NCBI RefSeq assembly: GCF_030269765.1
Contig: NZ_BSTX01000004.1
Location: 752,990 to 816,989, forward strand
Source of the DNA: Actinorhabdospora filicis
GTDB taxonomy: Bacteria > Actinomycetota > Actinomycetes > Mycobacteriales > Micromonosporaceae
Direction: 5' to 3'
Length of the DNA stretch: 64,000 nt
A program made the position numbers and the translations under genes. Shown here in pieces: positions 46,225 through 55,102 of the stretch (position 1 is its first letter; each line of letters starts with the position of its first letter). A model generated the notes under the pieces. It was not told where the DNA came from, did no database searches, and saw nothing but the letters and a program-made list of their open reading frames with translations.

Positions 46225-47745
46225 TTGACCAGCGAGTTCACGCCGAAGAAGAAGAGACGGACGCTCACCCGCCGCGCCATCCTGGGCGCCATGGGCATCG
46301 GCGTCCTGGGCGCGGCCGGATACGCCGGGGGCGGTGAGATACCCGGGCGGCCCGGGCACACCGACCGCAACCCGGTGGCCACCGAGAACGCCGAGACCGG
46401 GGACCGCCGCTGGCGCCCGGACGCGCGGGGCGTGGCCACGTCCACCGACGCGCACGGCGAGATCCAGGGCTACGCCTCGCTGACCTCGGTGGAGCGCGGC
46501 GAGACCATCGACTTCCACGTGTCCACATCGGGTGCCGAGCAGTACCGGATCTCCATCTACCGGCTGGGTCACTACCAGGGCGCGGGCGCGCGGCTGATGA
46601 CCACGAGCCCGCCGCTGGCCGGTTCGGCGCGCCAGATCCCCGACTGCGACCCGGAGACCGGCTCGGTGGGCTGCGAGTGGCCGGTGTCGTGGACGCTGGG
46701 CGTGCCCAGGTCGTGGACCTCGGGCACCTACATCGCGGTCTTCGACACCGTCTCCGGGCGCCGCGGGTACACGCCGTTCGTGGTGCGCGAGCTGGACCGG
46801 GCCGCCGACCTGCTCGTCGTCCTGCCGTTCACCACCTACCAGGGCTACAACCTGTGGCCGGTCATCGGCCGCAGCGGCAAGAGCTTCTACAACGGCCACA
46901 ATCCCGACGGGACCCTCGGCGGGCACAAGAACCGCGCCTTCACGGTGTGCTTCCGCCGTCCCTACCAGGACGCCGGGCTGCCGGTGTGGTTCGAGATGGA
47001 CCAGAACTTCGTGCACTGGGCCGAGGGCAACGGCTACGACGCCACCTACGCGTCCAGTGTGGACCTGCACGCCGGGCGCGTGGATCCCTCGCGGTACAAG
47101 GCGATCGTGTTCCCCGGGCACGACGAGTACTGGACGACGCCGATGCGCTCGGCGCTGGAGGACGCCCTGGCCGCCGGGACGCATGTGGCGTTCCTGGGCG
47201 CCAACAACGTCTACTGGCACACCCGCGTCGAGCCCGACTCCAACGGCGTCGCGCACGGGCACGTCACCTGCTACAAGGAGGCCCCCGACCCCTACGCGGG
47301 CGACGAGGGCACCACGGTGAAGTTCCGGGACCTGCCCGGCATGGCCGAGCAGGCGCTCATCGGCGTCATGTACAACGGGCTCCCGCACCGGCCCGAACCC
47401 CTGGTGGTCAAGGGCGCGCGGCACTGGTTCTGGAGCGGGACGGGCCTGAAGAACGGGGACAAGATCCCGGCGATGGTGGCCATCGAGGCCGACGGCGTCG
47501 ACGGCGCCTCGCCGAACCCGTCGGGCGCGCAGCGGACGCTCCTGTCGGCCTCGCCGTACAAGCACCGGGGCGCGCACAAGCGCGTCCAGAACACCAGTCT
47601 CGTCGAGTACGACTCGGGGACCATGGTGTTCGTGGCGGGCACGTTCTTCTGGCCGCTGGCCCTGTACAAGGAGGGCCAGATCAACGAGCACGTCCGGCGG
47701 GCCACCACCAACCTGCTGGGGCGGATGATCGGCCCGCCGGCCTGA
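46225..47745 (+). CDS. Tat-exported protein with DMFase large-subunit-like domain
   Basis: A 506-residue protein with a twin-arginine signal (TLTRRAILGAMGIGVLGAAG). An N-terminal beta domain follows (GETIDFHVSTSGAEQYRISI), then a C-terminal region like the large subunit of N,N-dimethylformamidase: TTYQGYNLWPVIGRSGKSFY, SVDLHAGRVDPSRYKAIVFP and GHDEYWTTPMRSALEDA. Many actinomycetes have such proteins; whether they are enzymes is unknown. TTG 46225 is favoured, as ggggg lies seven bases upstream, over GTG 46207. The gene ends six bases from a convergent methyltransferase gene. Confidence 0.83.
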   Translation: MTSEFTPKKKRRTLTRRAILGAMGIGVLGAAGYAGGGEIPGRPGHTDRNPVATENAETGDRRWRPDARGVATSTDAHGEIQGYASLTSVERGETIDFHVSTSGAEQYRISIYRLGHYQGAGARLMTTSPPLAGSARQIPDCDPETGSVGCEWPVSWTLGVPRSWTSGTYIAVFDTVSGRRGYTPFVVRELDRAADLLVVLPFTTYQGYNLWPVIGRSGKSFYNGHNPDGTLGGHKNRAFTVCFRRPYQDAGLPVWFEMDQNFVHWAEGNGYDATYASSVDLHAGRVDPSRYKAIVFPGHDEYWTTPMRSALEDALAAGTHVAFLGANNVYWHTRVEPDSNGVAHGHVTCYKEAPDPYAGDEGTTVKFRDLPGMAEQALIGVMYNGLPHRPEPLVVKGARHWFWSGTGLKNGDKIPAMVAIEADGVDGASPNPSGAQRTLLSASPYKHRGAHKRVQNTSLVEYDSGTMVFVAGTFFWPLALYKEGQINEHVRRATTNLLGRMIGPPA

Positions 47746-47751
47746 GTTTCG

Positions 47752-48411
47752 CTACTTGCGCTGCGCGAGGGTGAGCCCGTCGGCGATCGACAGCATGACC
47801 ACGTCGAAGCGGTCGTCGGCGGCCACCGCGTCGTTGAACGCGCGCATCGCGATCACCTCCGGGGTGGTCACGGCGTCGTCGATGATCCGGCCGCCCTGGA
47901 AGACGTTGTCCACGATGATGTAGCCGCCGGGGCGGATGCGCGGCGCGAGCTTCTCCCAGTAGACGGGGTAGCCGGTCTTGTCGGCGTCGATGAACGCCAG
48001 GTCCACCACCGGCGCGGGGTCGAGGTCGTCCAGAGTGGACTTCGCGTCGCCGATGCGCAGCTCGATCCGGTCGGCCACCCCGGCCTTGTCCCAGTAGGCG
48101 CGGGCGATGGAGGTGAACTCCTCGCTGATGTCGAAGCAGATGAGCTTGCCGTCGGCGGCCATGCCGCGCGCCACCGACAGCGAGGACATGCCGGTGAAGG
48201 TGCCGATCTCCACGGCGTGCCGGACGCCGAGGGTGCGCGAGAGCATGGTGAGGAACTTGCTCTGCTCGGGGGAGATCTGCATCTGCGCCCGGTCGGGGAG
48301 GACCGAGTAGGTCTCCTCGATCAGCTCCGCCAGCAGCGGATCGGTCGGCGTGGAGTGGGCGCGCGCGTAGTCGTCGAGCTCGGGGATGAGGTTGATCGAA
48401 CGTCGGCTCAT
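47752..48411 (-). CDS. O-methyltransferase, caffeoyl-CoA/catechol type
   Basis: A 219-residue class I SAM-dependent methyltransferase. The SAM-binding motif is AVEIGTFTGMSSLSVARGM, with the acidic LICFDISEEF after it. DLAFIDADKTGYPVYWE carries the metal-binding Asp residues typical of the cation-dependent family, and VDNVFQGGRI is also characteristic. The acceptor is unknown. ATG start. It lies downstream of an ECF pair but is separated from it by a hairpin. Confidence 0.9.
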   Translation of the reverse strand: MSRRSINLIPELDDYARAHSTPTDPLLAELIEETYSVLPDRAQMQISPEQSKFLTMLSRTLGVRHAVEIGTFTGMSSLSVARGMAADGKLICFDISEEFTSIARAYWDKAGVADRIELRIGDAKSTLDDLDPAPVVDLAFIDADKTGYPVYWEKLAPRIRPGGYIIVDNVFQGGRIIDDAVTTPEVIAMRAFNDAVAADDRFDVVMLSIADGLTLAQRK

Positions 48412-48455
48412 GCCGCAGACCGTACCGGTAGCGGGGGCCTCACGGGGCGTGCGAC

Positions 48456-48486
48456 GCGGCCCGGGGCGTGTTCGTCCCCGGGCCGC
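48456..48486 (-). terminator. Hairpin terminator after sigma pair 3
   Basis: A perfect 11-bp stem (48456-48466 with 48476-48486) with a 9-base loop, 15 bases beyond the stop of the pair 3 membrane protein gene. Confidence 0.75.
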
Positions 48487-48500
48487 CGTTCGCTGTTCGG

Positions 48501-49586
48501 TCAGAAGGTCACCGGCGGGACGGCCAGGGCCATCGCGATCATGTCGGCCATGCTCAGGCCCGGTTCACGGTCGAAGGACTGCCCCTGCTTCCAGCCGATC
48601 GGCTTCTCGGCCTTGGTGCCGAGGACCACGGCGGTGCCGTCGGCCCGGTAGACCACCGCGGTGTAGTCGGTGATCGGGGATCCCTTCCACCACGCGGTGC
48701 GCACGGAGGTGAGGATCCGCTCGCCATTGGGGCCGGTGGTCTCGTCGCACTCGAAGGTGATCTTCGTGTCGGGCTTCCCGTGCTCACCGGGCTCGGTCTG
48801 TTCGTCGCAGCCGGAGATCAGCCGCCCGCCGGTCGGGCTGAAGGTGCCCTCCGCGGAGGAGTCGAAGCCCTGGACGTAGGTGTTCGCCGGGAACACCGCC
48901 ACCCGCAGCGCCTCCACGTTCTCGGTCCCGTCGCCGCCGTCCACGACGAGCTGTATGCCCTCGTCGTTGCCGACAGGGTCGGCGTTATCGCCGCCGCCCA
49001 TGTCGTCGCCCGGCCCGGTCTCCCCGCTCCAGTTGCGGTAGATGGGCACCATGTCCATCATCACCGAGTAGCTGCCGTCGCGGCTGGTGGTGAGCATCGC
49101 CTGGTAGCGGTCGATCCGGAACGAGGAGCCCGGGTCGGCCGGGTCCACCAGCGTCTTGGTGTTGTTGTATTCAGGCGCCTCGCCGGGACCCCACAGCACG
49201 TTCTTCACGTTCGGGTAGTGCTGCTTCAGATAGGCGGCCAGCGTGGCCGAGATCGCGTCGCCGGTGGCGTCGCGCGTGGCCCAGGTGGAGCCCCAGTAGA
49301 CCGGCGCGCCTTCCGGCGGGTACAGGCGCGTGACCCAGACCGAGGGCGACGAGTCCGACGGCGACGGTTCGCCGGCGGCGACCGGCGAACCGCCGCCACC
49401 GCCGTTCAGCACCACCCCGGCGCCCACCGCCAGGACGGTGAGGACGGCCAGCCCGGCACCGGCGAAACCGGTCCGCCGCTGCGATCGCCTGCGGCCCTTG
49501 GCGACGACGTCCTCGGCGGAGAACGCCAGGGGCGGTGAGCCGGACGACGAGGCTTCGTCCAGCAGGATCTTGAGATCCTCTGTCAT
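48501..49586 (-). CDS. Membrane partner (putative anti-sigma) of pair 3
   Basis: A 361-residue protein with the shared plan: cytosolic MTEDLKILLDEASSSGSPP, the basic patch GRRRSQRRTG, one membrane helix at about residues 42-62, a Gly/Ser/Pro linker and an outer domain of about 280 residues containing SGCDEQTE and TFECDETTG cysteines. Its ATG overlaps the stop of the ECF gene by four bases. The outer domain ends in SMADMIAMALAVP, similar to the ends of the pair 1 and 2 partners, which indicates common ancestry. Confidence 0.78.
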   Translation of the reverse strand: MTEDLKILLDEASSSGSPPLAFSAEDVVAKGRRRSQRRTGFAGAGLAVLTVLAVGAGVVLNGGGGGSPVAAGEPSPSDSSPSVWVTRLYPPEGAPVYWGSTWATRDATGDAISATLAAYLKQHYPNVKNVLWGPGEAPEYNNTKTLVDPADPGSSFRIDRYQAMLTTSRDGSYSVMMDMVPIYRNWSGETGPGDDMGGGDNADPVGNDEGIQLVVDGGDGTENVEALRVAVFPANTYVQGFDSSAEGTFSPTGGRLISGCDEQTEPGEHGKPDTKITFECDETTGPNGERILTSVRTAWWKGSPITDYTAVVYRADGTAVVLGTKAEKPIGWKQGQSFDREPGLSMADMIAMALAVPPVTF

Positions 49587-50134
49587 GATGTGGCTCCAAT
49601 GGTCTGTTCCGTGAAGGCATCGGGTACCGGGATCCCCCGGCCCGGCATGGAATCGGCCAGCAGGGCGCGCAGCGTCCGCAAGCCGCGCGCGCCCTGCGAC
49701 TTGACCGTTCCCGTCGAGCAGCGCAGGACTTCGGCGACCTGCTCGATCGAGTGGTCCTCCCAGTAGCGGAGGACCACCACCGCCCGCTGCCTCTTGGGGA
49801 GGCGCGCGAGGGCGTCCATGATGGTGAGGCGGTCGACCTTGCGGTCGGCGCCGTCGGCGGGCGGTGGTTCGGGCGGCTCGCCGACGCTGCGCACGCGCCG
49901 GAACCACGCCAGGCGGCCCTCGTCGATGAGGACGTTGGTGATGGTGCGGCGCACGTAGCGGTCGAAGTTCACCGAGTTCTTCCGATGCCAGGCCCCGTAG
50001 AGCTTGATGAACGCCGTCTGGACGGCGTCCTCAGCCCGATGCCAGTCACCGCAGCACAGGTAGGCGAAGCGCCGGAGTCGGTCGGCGCGCGCGGTGACGT
50101 ACTGCCGGAACTCGGCTTCCTGGTCGGATCTCAC
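49583..50134 (-). CDS. SigE-family ECF sigma factor, pair 3
   Basis: A 183-residue ECF factor. Sigma-2 has CCGDWHRAEDAVQTAFIKLY; sigma-4 has LPKRQRAVVVLRYWEDHS and CSTGTVKSQGARGLRTLR. GTG 50134 is chosen because gggag lies six bases before it. A promoter-like pair matching those of pairs 2, 4 and 5 precedes it. The stop is coupled to the membrane partner. Confidence 0.92.
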   Translation of the reverse strand: MRSDQEAEFRQYVTARADRLRRFAYLCCGDWHRAEDAVQTAFIKLYGAWHRKNSVNFDRYVRRTITNVLIDEGRLAWFRRVRSVGEPPEPPPADGADRKVDRLTIMDALARLPKRQRAVVVLRYWEDHSIEQVAEVLRCSTGTVKSQGARGLRTLRALLADSMPGRGIPVPDAFTEQTIGATS

Positions 50135-50165
50135 GAATGGCTCCCGTCTTCGGGTACGGGGCAAC

Positions 50166-50192
50166 ATACGAGGACGAGCGGGCCCGGGGTTG
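50166..50192 (-). promoter_or_regulatory. Putative ECF-type promoter of pair 3
   Basis: On the minus strand, CAACC (50192-50188) and CGTAT (50170-50166) are separated by 17 bases, ending 31 bases before the sigma start. The signature is shared with the other ECF pairs. Confidence 0.6.
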
Positions 50193-50296
50193 CCCTCGCG
50201 CCGGAGATTCTTTTCGCCGATGACCGGGCCTCGTCACGACCTGTCACCATCCGTTCCCCTTCGGTACCATTTCCATCCACAATGGAGGGAGACCCG

Positions 50297-50776
50297 ATGG
50301 TCGACGCCCGCAAGATCCTGGAGGAGTACGTCTCCTCCGCCAAGGCCGTCCAGCTCGCCACGCTCTCGCCGGACGGCGCCCCGGCGATGTGCAATCTGTG
50401 GTGCGCCACGGCCTTCGCGCCCGACCGGCTCTGGTTCATCTCGCGGCCCACGCGTTTCCACTGCGTGAACATCCGCTCCGACGCCCGGGTGGCCGGTGCC
50501 CTGCTGGCCATCGAGCTGGCGGAGCTGGGGCAGCCGGTGCGCGGGGTGTCGTTCACCGGTGTGGCACGGGAGCTGCCGACCTCCGATGTGGACGACGACA
50601 TCGCCGCCTACGTCGGCCGCTGGCCGAGCGCGGCCGGGGCCATCGACCCGGCGCGGCTGGCGGCGGGGGAGACCCATCACCGGATCTACCGGGTCGAGGT
50701 GACGGGCTGGGTCCTCTACGACGAGATCGATCACGCCGGCGGGCCGCGCGTGGAGATCCCCGCCGAGACCGCCTGA
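50297..50776 (+). CDS. Pyridoxamine 5'-phosphate oxidase-like flavoprotein
   Basis: A 159-residue split-barrel FMN/F420-binding-type protein: LEEYVSSAKAVQLATLSPDG, AMCNLWCATAF, LWFISRPTRFHCVNIRSDAR and the C-terminal RIYRVEVTGWVLYDE. Proteins of this group bind flavin, F420 or heme; the cofactor cannot be decided here. ATG 50297 follows ggaggga at six bases. Confidence 0.83.
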   Translation: MVDARKILEEYVSSAKAVQLATLSPDGAPAMCNLWCATAFAPDRLWFISRPTRFHCVNIRSDARVAGALLAIELAELGQPVRGVSFTGVARELPTSDVDDDIAAYVGRWPSAAGAIDPARLAAGETHHRIYRVEVTGWVLYDEIDHAGGPRVEIPAETA

Positions 50777-50852
50777 GCACTCGACCTCGCGCCCGGTCCA
50801 CGGTAGGTTCACGTACCGTGCCCCGGCGGATTCGCGAGAGTCGAGGAGAACG

Positions 50853-52028
50853 ATGCGGTTAAAGCAGGCCGGAACGGCCGTGGTCGCCGCGGTGACGGTC
50901 CTCCTGGCGGCGGGCTGCACGCCCGACGAGGGGAACCGCCCCGGCGGCGACCTGAAGGGCGTGGGCTCGGGGAGCGAGTGCGTCATCGCCGCCCCGGTCA
51001 AGGTCGGGCTCGTGCTGAGCCTCACCAACGGCGCCGCCTTCGCCGGGGAGTACCAGAAGCAAGGTCTCGAACTGGCCTTCAAGCAACTGAATGAGCGCAA
51101 AGGCGTCCATTACGAGGTGCTGCTGGAGGACGACGAGACCAGCCCCGACAAGGGCGTGGCCGTCTACGAGAAGCTGATCAACACCGACCGGGTCAGCGTC
51201 CTGGTCGGCCCGACACTGTCCAGTGTGGCCTTCCCGGCGTTCGGCGACGCCCAGGAGGCCGGTGTCCCGGCGATCGGCATCTCCACCACCGCCGAGGGCA
51301 TCCCGCAACTGGGCGACTACATCTTCCGCGACTCGCTGCCCGAGCAGTACGCCCTGGCGGCCAGCATCCCGGCGGCCAAGCAGGCCCTGAACCTCAAGAC
51401 GGTGGCGATCCTGCACGACTCGGTCGACGAGTTCACCTCCTCGGCCTACACCACCATGAAGGAGACCCTGGAGCACGAGGGGATCCGGATCGTGGAGGAC
51501 GAGTCCTTCAAGACCACCGACACCGAGTTCGGCGCGCAGCTGGGCAAGGTGGCGGCGGCCAAGCCGGACGCGGTGGTCCTGTCGGCGCTCCCGGGGGCCA
51601 CGATTCCGCTGGTGAAGCAGGCGCGCTCGATGGGCATCAGCTCGCCGATCGTGGGCGGGAACGCCTTCAACTCGCCGTTCATGATCGGCAAGCTCGGCGA
51701 GGCCGCCGAGAACCTGATCGTGGGTGGGGCCTGGAGCGCGTCCTCGGGCACCACCGGCAACGAGGACTTCATCAACGCCTTCACCGCCGCCTATGGCCGC
51801 GCGCCCGACCAGTTCGCCGCGCAGGCCTTCACCGCCGCGCAGCTGATCGACGTCGCCGTGCGCGCCGACTGCGACGGCAACCGCGAGGCGATCAAGGACA
51901 ACCTCGGCCAGATCCTGGAGCTGGACACGATTCTGGGCAGCCTCTCCATCGACGAGGACGGCGAGGTCTACCAGAAGCCGGTGGTCCAGATGGTCAAGGA
52001 CGGCCGCCTTACCCTTCTGGACCGCTGA
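50853..52028 (+). CDS. Orphan branched-chain amino-acid-type binding lipoprotein
   Basis: A 391-residue type I periplasmic-binding-fold lipoprotein. The lipobox is LLAAGC near residue 22, followed by VKVGLVLSLTNGAAFAGEYQ, VSVLVGPTLSSVAFPAFGDA and DAVVLSALPGATIPLVKQAR. Members bind amino acids, amides or related small molecules. No permease or ATPase gene is adjacent. It lies upstream of a two-gene conservon fragment in the same direction, so a sensory rather than transport role is possible but unproven. ATG start. Confidence 0.88.
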   Translation: MRLKQAGTAVVAAVTVLLAAGCTPDEGNRPGGDLKGVGSGSECVIAAPVKVGLVLSLTNGAAFAGEYQKQGLELAFKQLNERKGVHYEVLLEDDETSPDKGVAVYEKLINTDRVSVLVGPTLSSVAFPAFGDAQEAGVPAIGISTTAEGIPQLGDYIFRDSLPEQYALAASIPAAKQALNLKTVAILHDSVDEFTSSAYTTMKETLEHEGIRIVEDESFKTTDTEFGAQLGKVAAAKPDAVVLSALPGATIPLVKQARSMGISSPIVGGNAFNSPFMIGKLGEAAENLIVGGAWSASSGTTGNEDFINAFTAAYGRAPDQFAAQAFTAAQLIDVAVRADCDGNREAIKDNLGQILELDTILGSLSIDEDGEVYQKPVVQMVKDGRLTLLDR

Positions 52029-52166
52029 GGCGTGCGATGACCTCCCAAAGAACGACGCCCCCGAATGGCATCGACATTCAGGGTTTTCCATTCATCACTC
52101 TGTGGTGCGATCGGCGAGGGCCGGTGACGATGAACTCGGCAGACCGACGGGACGGTGAGGGCGGCG

Positions 52167-54527
52167 GTGTCTCGCGAACCTAAGGAATCCACGGTGCCCG
52201 CGGAGGCCCGCGCGCCGAAGGAGAACACTGTGGACGAACGGCGGGAGTCGCGGGCCGGGCGCTGGTTAAGCCGCCTGCGGCCCTCCTCGGTGCGCATCCG
52301 CACCAAACTCGCCCTCATGCTGCTCATCCCGGTGCTCGCCCTGGCCGGGATCTCGTCGGTGCGCCTGGGCGACTCCGCCGACGAGGCCTCGGTGGCGGCC
52401 AAGACCGAGGACCTGGTGCGCCTGGCCGACACCACCGCCCGGCTCATCCGGGCGATGCAGGACGAGCGCACGCAGGCCGCCGTCCAGGTCTTCAAGGAGA
52501 ACGCCGTCCTGGGCCAGACCCTCGACGGCTTCGAGGCCGCCGTCATCGCCTCCAACGAGCGCCTCAAGGAGTTCGACGCCGCCCGCGCCACCTTCGCCGA
52601 CGATCCCGTCGTCAAACCGCTGCTGGACTCGGCGTCCAAGCCGCTGTCGCGACTGGCGGTGGTGCGCGCCGCCGCCCACGGCGACATCGAGCGCGTCCAC
52701 CTGACCGTCTACAGTGCCGCCGTCAGCCGCCTGGTCGGCGTCCTCGACCACGCCGTGGACGAGGCCGAGGCCCCGCTCAACCAGAACCTGCGCGCCGCCG
52801 CGCTGCTGGCCACCGCCGACGAGAGCTCCGAGCGGCTGCGCGTCCTGAGCCTCGGCCTGGTCGACGGGCAGCCCCTGGACGCCTCGTACCGCCCGATCAT
52901 GGAACTCATCGGCGACCGCGAGCGCGCCCTCACCGAGTACCGGCGCATCAGCGCCGAGGGCACCGGCTTCGAGTCGGGCGGCCTGGGCGCCAAGGACGCC
53001 CGCCCGGCCAACGCCTTCGAGCAGAAGGTGGCCACATCCCGTTCGCACGAGGCGATCGCGGTCGGCCACGCGGCCCTCATGGTCGCCTTCGACGCCCGCC
53101 ACGCCGCCACCACCGCCGCGATCGACACGGTCTTCCTGCGGACCGTGGAACGCGCCGAGGTCATCCGCGAGGACGTGACCCGGCGGGTGCTCATCGAGGG
53201 CGGCCTGGTCGTGTTCACCCTCGTCCTGGCCGTGCTGATCGGGCTGTGGCTCGGTCGCTCGGTGACCCGGGGCCTGCGGCGGCTGCGCGACTCGGCCCGC
53301 CGGGTGGCCCGCCACGAGCTGCCCACCGCCGTCCGCCAGGTCGACGAGCAGCGCGACCTGACCGGGCTGACGCCCGAGGAGTTCGCCGAGCGCACCACCC
53401 CGCCCCTGCGGGAGGCCGGATCCGATGAGCTGGCCGAGGTGGCCGGCGCGTTCAACATGGTCCACCGCGAGGCGATCCGGGTCGCGGCGCAGCAGGCGAT
53501 GCTGCGCGTCCACATCGGCGCGATGTTCGTCCGCCTCGCCCGGCGCGGGCACAGCCTCACCGGCCGCCTCACCGCCGAACTGGACGCCGCCGAGCTCAAT
53601 GAGCAGGACCCCGACCAGCTGGAGCGCCTCTTCCGGCTCGACCACCTGGTGTCCCTCCAGGGCCGCGCCAATGACAGCCTGCTGGTCCTCGGCGGCGCCT
53701 CGGCGGCGAAGGTCCGGCGCTCCAACGAGAGCCTGTCCGACGTCTTGCGCGCCGCGCAGAGCCACACCGAGCACTACACCCGGGTCAACTACTCCACAGT
53801 GGACGACGGGATCTGGATCAAGCCCGGCGTGGTCGACGACGCCGTCCAGCTGCTCGCCGAGCTCATCGACAACGCCACGCGCTACTCCAACAGCCCCGCC
53901 ACGGTCTCGGCGCGGTTCCTCGCCGACCACGTCGCCGTGGAGGTCACCGACCAGGGCATCGGCATCGCGCCGGAACGGCTGGCGCGCTTCAACGAGCGCC
54001 TCACCGGAGCGTCCCCATTGGACCTGGAGTCGCTCCAGGCGATGGGGCTCACCGTGGTCGGCATGCTCGCCGGGCGGCACGGCATCGCCGTCCGGCTCGT
54101 CCCCGGCGGCGAGAAGGGCATCCGCGTGGAGGTGACCATTCCCGGCTCGCTGGTGGACTTCGAGCCCTCGCCGGAGCACCAGCGCCGCCTCGGCGAGCCC
54201 GCCACCGTCCCCGTCCGGCGGGAGGCGCCGCTGTTCCGGCGGGGTGGCGAGCGCCGAGCACCATCGATCGTGGACACCGAAGTCCTGCCCGTCATCCACT
54301 TCGAGCGACGGCCGGCCACCGCCGAGCCCGTCGAGATCGGACCCGACGGCCTGCCCCGCCGGCGGCCCATGACCTCATACGGCTCGGCGACACCGAGCCC
54401 CAACCCGCCAGCAACCGGCCCCATCCGCCGCGACCCGGCCGCGATCGGCGCGACGTACGTCGCGTACGCCCGGGGCCTCACCGGAAGCCGCAACGGCCGG
54501 AACAACGAACCGAGGACCACCACGTGA
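52167..54527 (+). CDS. Second conservon-type sensor kinase-like protein
   Basis: A protein of 786 residues with the CvnA plan. The first helix is KLALMLLIPVLALAGISS. An extracytoplasmic helical nitrate-sensing-like domain follows, then the second helix VFTLVLAVLIGLWLG, a HAMP-like region ([20 protein letters not shown]) and a HATPase domain (LIDNATRYSNSP; DQGIGIAPERLARF). The tail is short (about 110 residues) but keeps GLPRRRPMTSYGS and RRDPAAIGATYVAY. GTG 52167, five bases after gaggg, is preferred over GTG 52155. It overlaps a roadblock gene; DUF742 and GTPase genes are missing. Confidence 0.9.
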   Translation: MSREPKESTVPAEARAPKENTVDERRESRAGRWLSRLRPSSVRIRTKLALMLLIPVLALAGISSVRLGDSADEASVAAKTEDLVRLADTTARLIRAMQDERTQAAVQVFKENAVLGQTLDGFEAAVIASNERLKEFDAARATFADDPVVKPLLDSASKPLSRLAVVRAAAHGDIERVHLTVYSAAVSRLVGVLDHAVDEAEAPLNQNLRAAALLATADESSERLRVLSLGLVDGQPLDASYRPIMELIGDRERALTEYRRISAEGTGFESGGLGAKDARPANAFEQKVATSRSHEAIAVGHAALMVAFDARHAATTAAIDTVFLRTVERAEVIREDVTRRVLIEGGLVVFTLVLAVLIGLWLGRSVTRGLRRLRDSARRVARHELPTAVRQVDEQRDLTGLTPEEFAERTTPPLREAGSDELAEVAGAFNMVHREAIRVAAQQAMLRVHIGAMFVRLARRGHSLTGRLTAELDAAELNEQDPDQLERLFRLDHLVSLQGRANDSLLVLGGASAAKVRRSNESLSDVLRAAQSHTEHYTRVNYSTVDDGIWIKPGVVDDAVQLLAELIDNATRYSNSPATVSARFLADHVAVEVTDQGIGIAPERLARFNERLTGASPLDLESLQAMGLTVVGMLAGRHGIAVRLVPGGEKGIRVEVTIPGSLVDFEPSPEHQRRLGEPATVPVRREAPLFRRGGERRAPSIVDTEVLPVIHFERRPATAEPVEIGPDGLPRRRPMTSYGSATPSPNPPATGPIRRDPAAIGATYVAYARGLTGSRNGRNNEPRTTT

Positions 54528-54928
54528 CCACCAGCTTCAACGTCGACTTCCTGGTCAACGACTTCGTCGCACGCGTCCCGCACGTGTCACACGTGATCGC
54601 CGTGGCCGCCGACGGGCTCCTGATCGCGGCCAACCACGAACTGCCCCGCGAAGAGGCCGAGCGACTGGCGGCCATCGCCTCGGGACTCACCAGCCTCCTC
54701 GCCGGCGCGGCGCGGTCGATGCGAGCCGACCCGGTGATCAGCAACCTGACGGAGATGAACGGCGGCTACATGTTCTCGATGGCGGTGTCGAACGGGGCCA
54801 GCCTGCTGGCCCTGGCGGGCTTCGGCTGCGACATCGGGCAGGTCGCGCACGAACTGGCCGACCTGATCAACAAGGTGGGCCCGGCGCTGACCCCGCAGGC
54901 CCGGCACAACATGAGGGTGGACTACTAG
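54524..54928 (+). CDS. Roadblock/LC7 protein of the partial conservon
   Basis: A 134-residue roadblock protein: FLVNDFVARVPHVSHVIAVA, AADGLLIAANHELPREEAER and SGLTSLLAGAARSM. Its GTG start lies inside the kinase stop. The expected DUF742 and GTPase genes do not follow; instead a terminator and a convergent gene do. It may work with the GTPase of the complete conservon 21 kb away. Confidence 0.94.
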   Translation: MTTSFNVDFLVNDFVARVPHVSHVIAVAADGLLIAANHELPREEAERLAAIASGLTSLLAGAARSMRADPVISNLTEMNGGYMFSMAVSNGASLLALAGFGCDIGQVAHELADLINKVGPALTPQARHNMRVDY

Positions 54929-55042
54929 GACGGCACGGGACGACCGGCTCCATGGGTGTGACGGTGGCCCGAACGGGATCGGGTCGCGAGCCGGACGAGC
55001 CGCCGACCGCGATGGGCCCGGCCGCGCGTCCTCCCGGCGGGC

Positions 55043-55079
55043 GGCGGGGCCGCGGTCCCTCCGGAACCGCGACCCCGCC
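55043..55079. terminator. Bidirectional terminator
   Basis: A 14-bp stem with one mismatch (55043-55056 with 55066-55079) between the convergent roadblock and NTF2-like genes. Confidence 0.7.
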
Positions 55080-55102
55080 ACCTCACCCGGTCGGGCGGGG
55101 TC

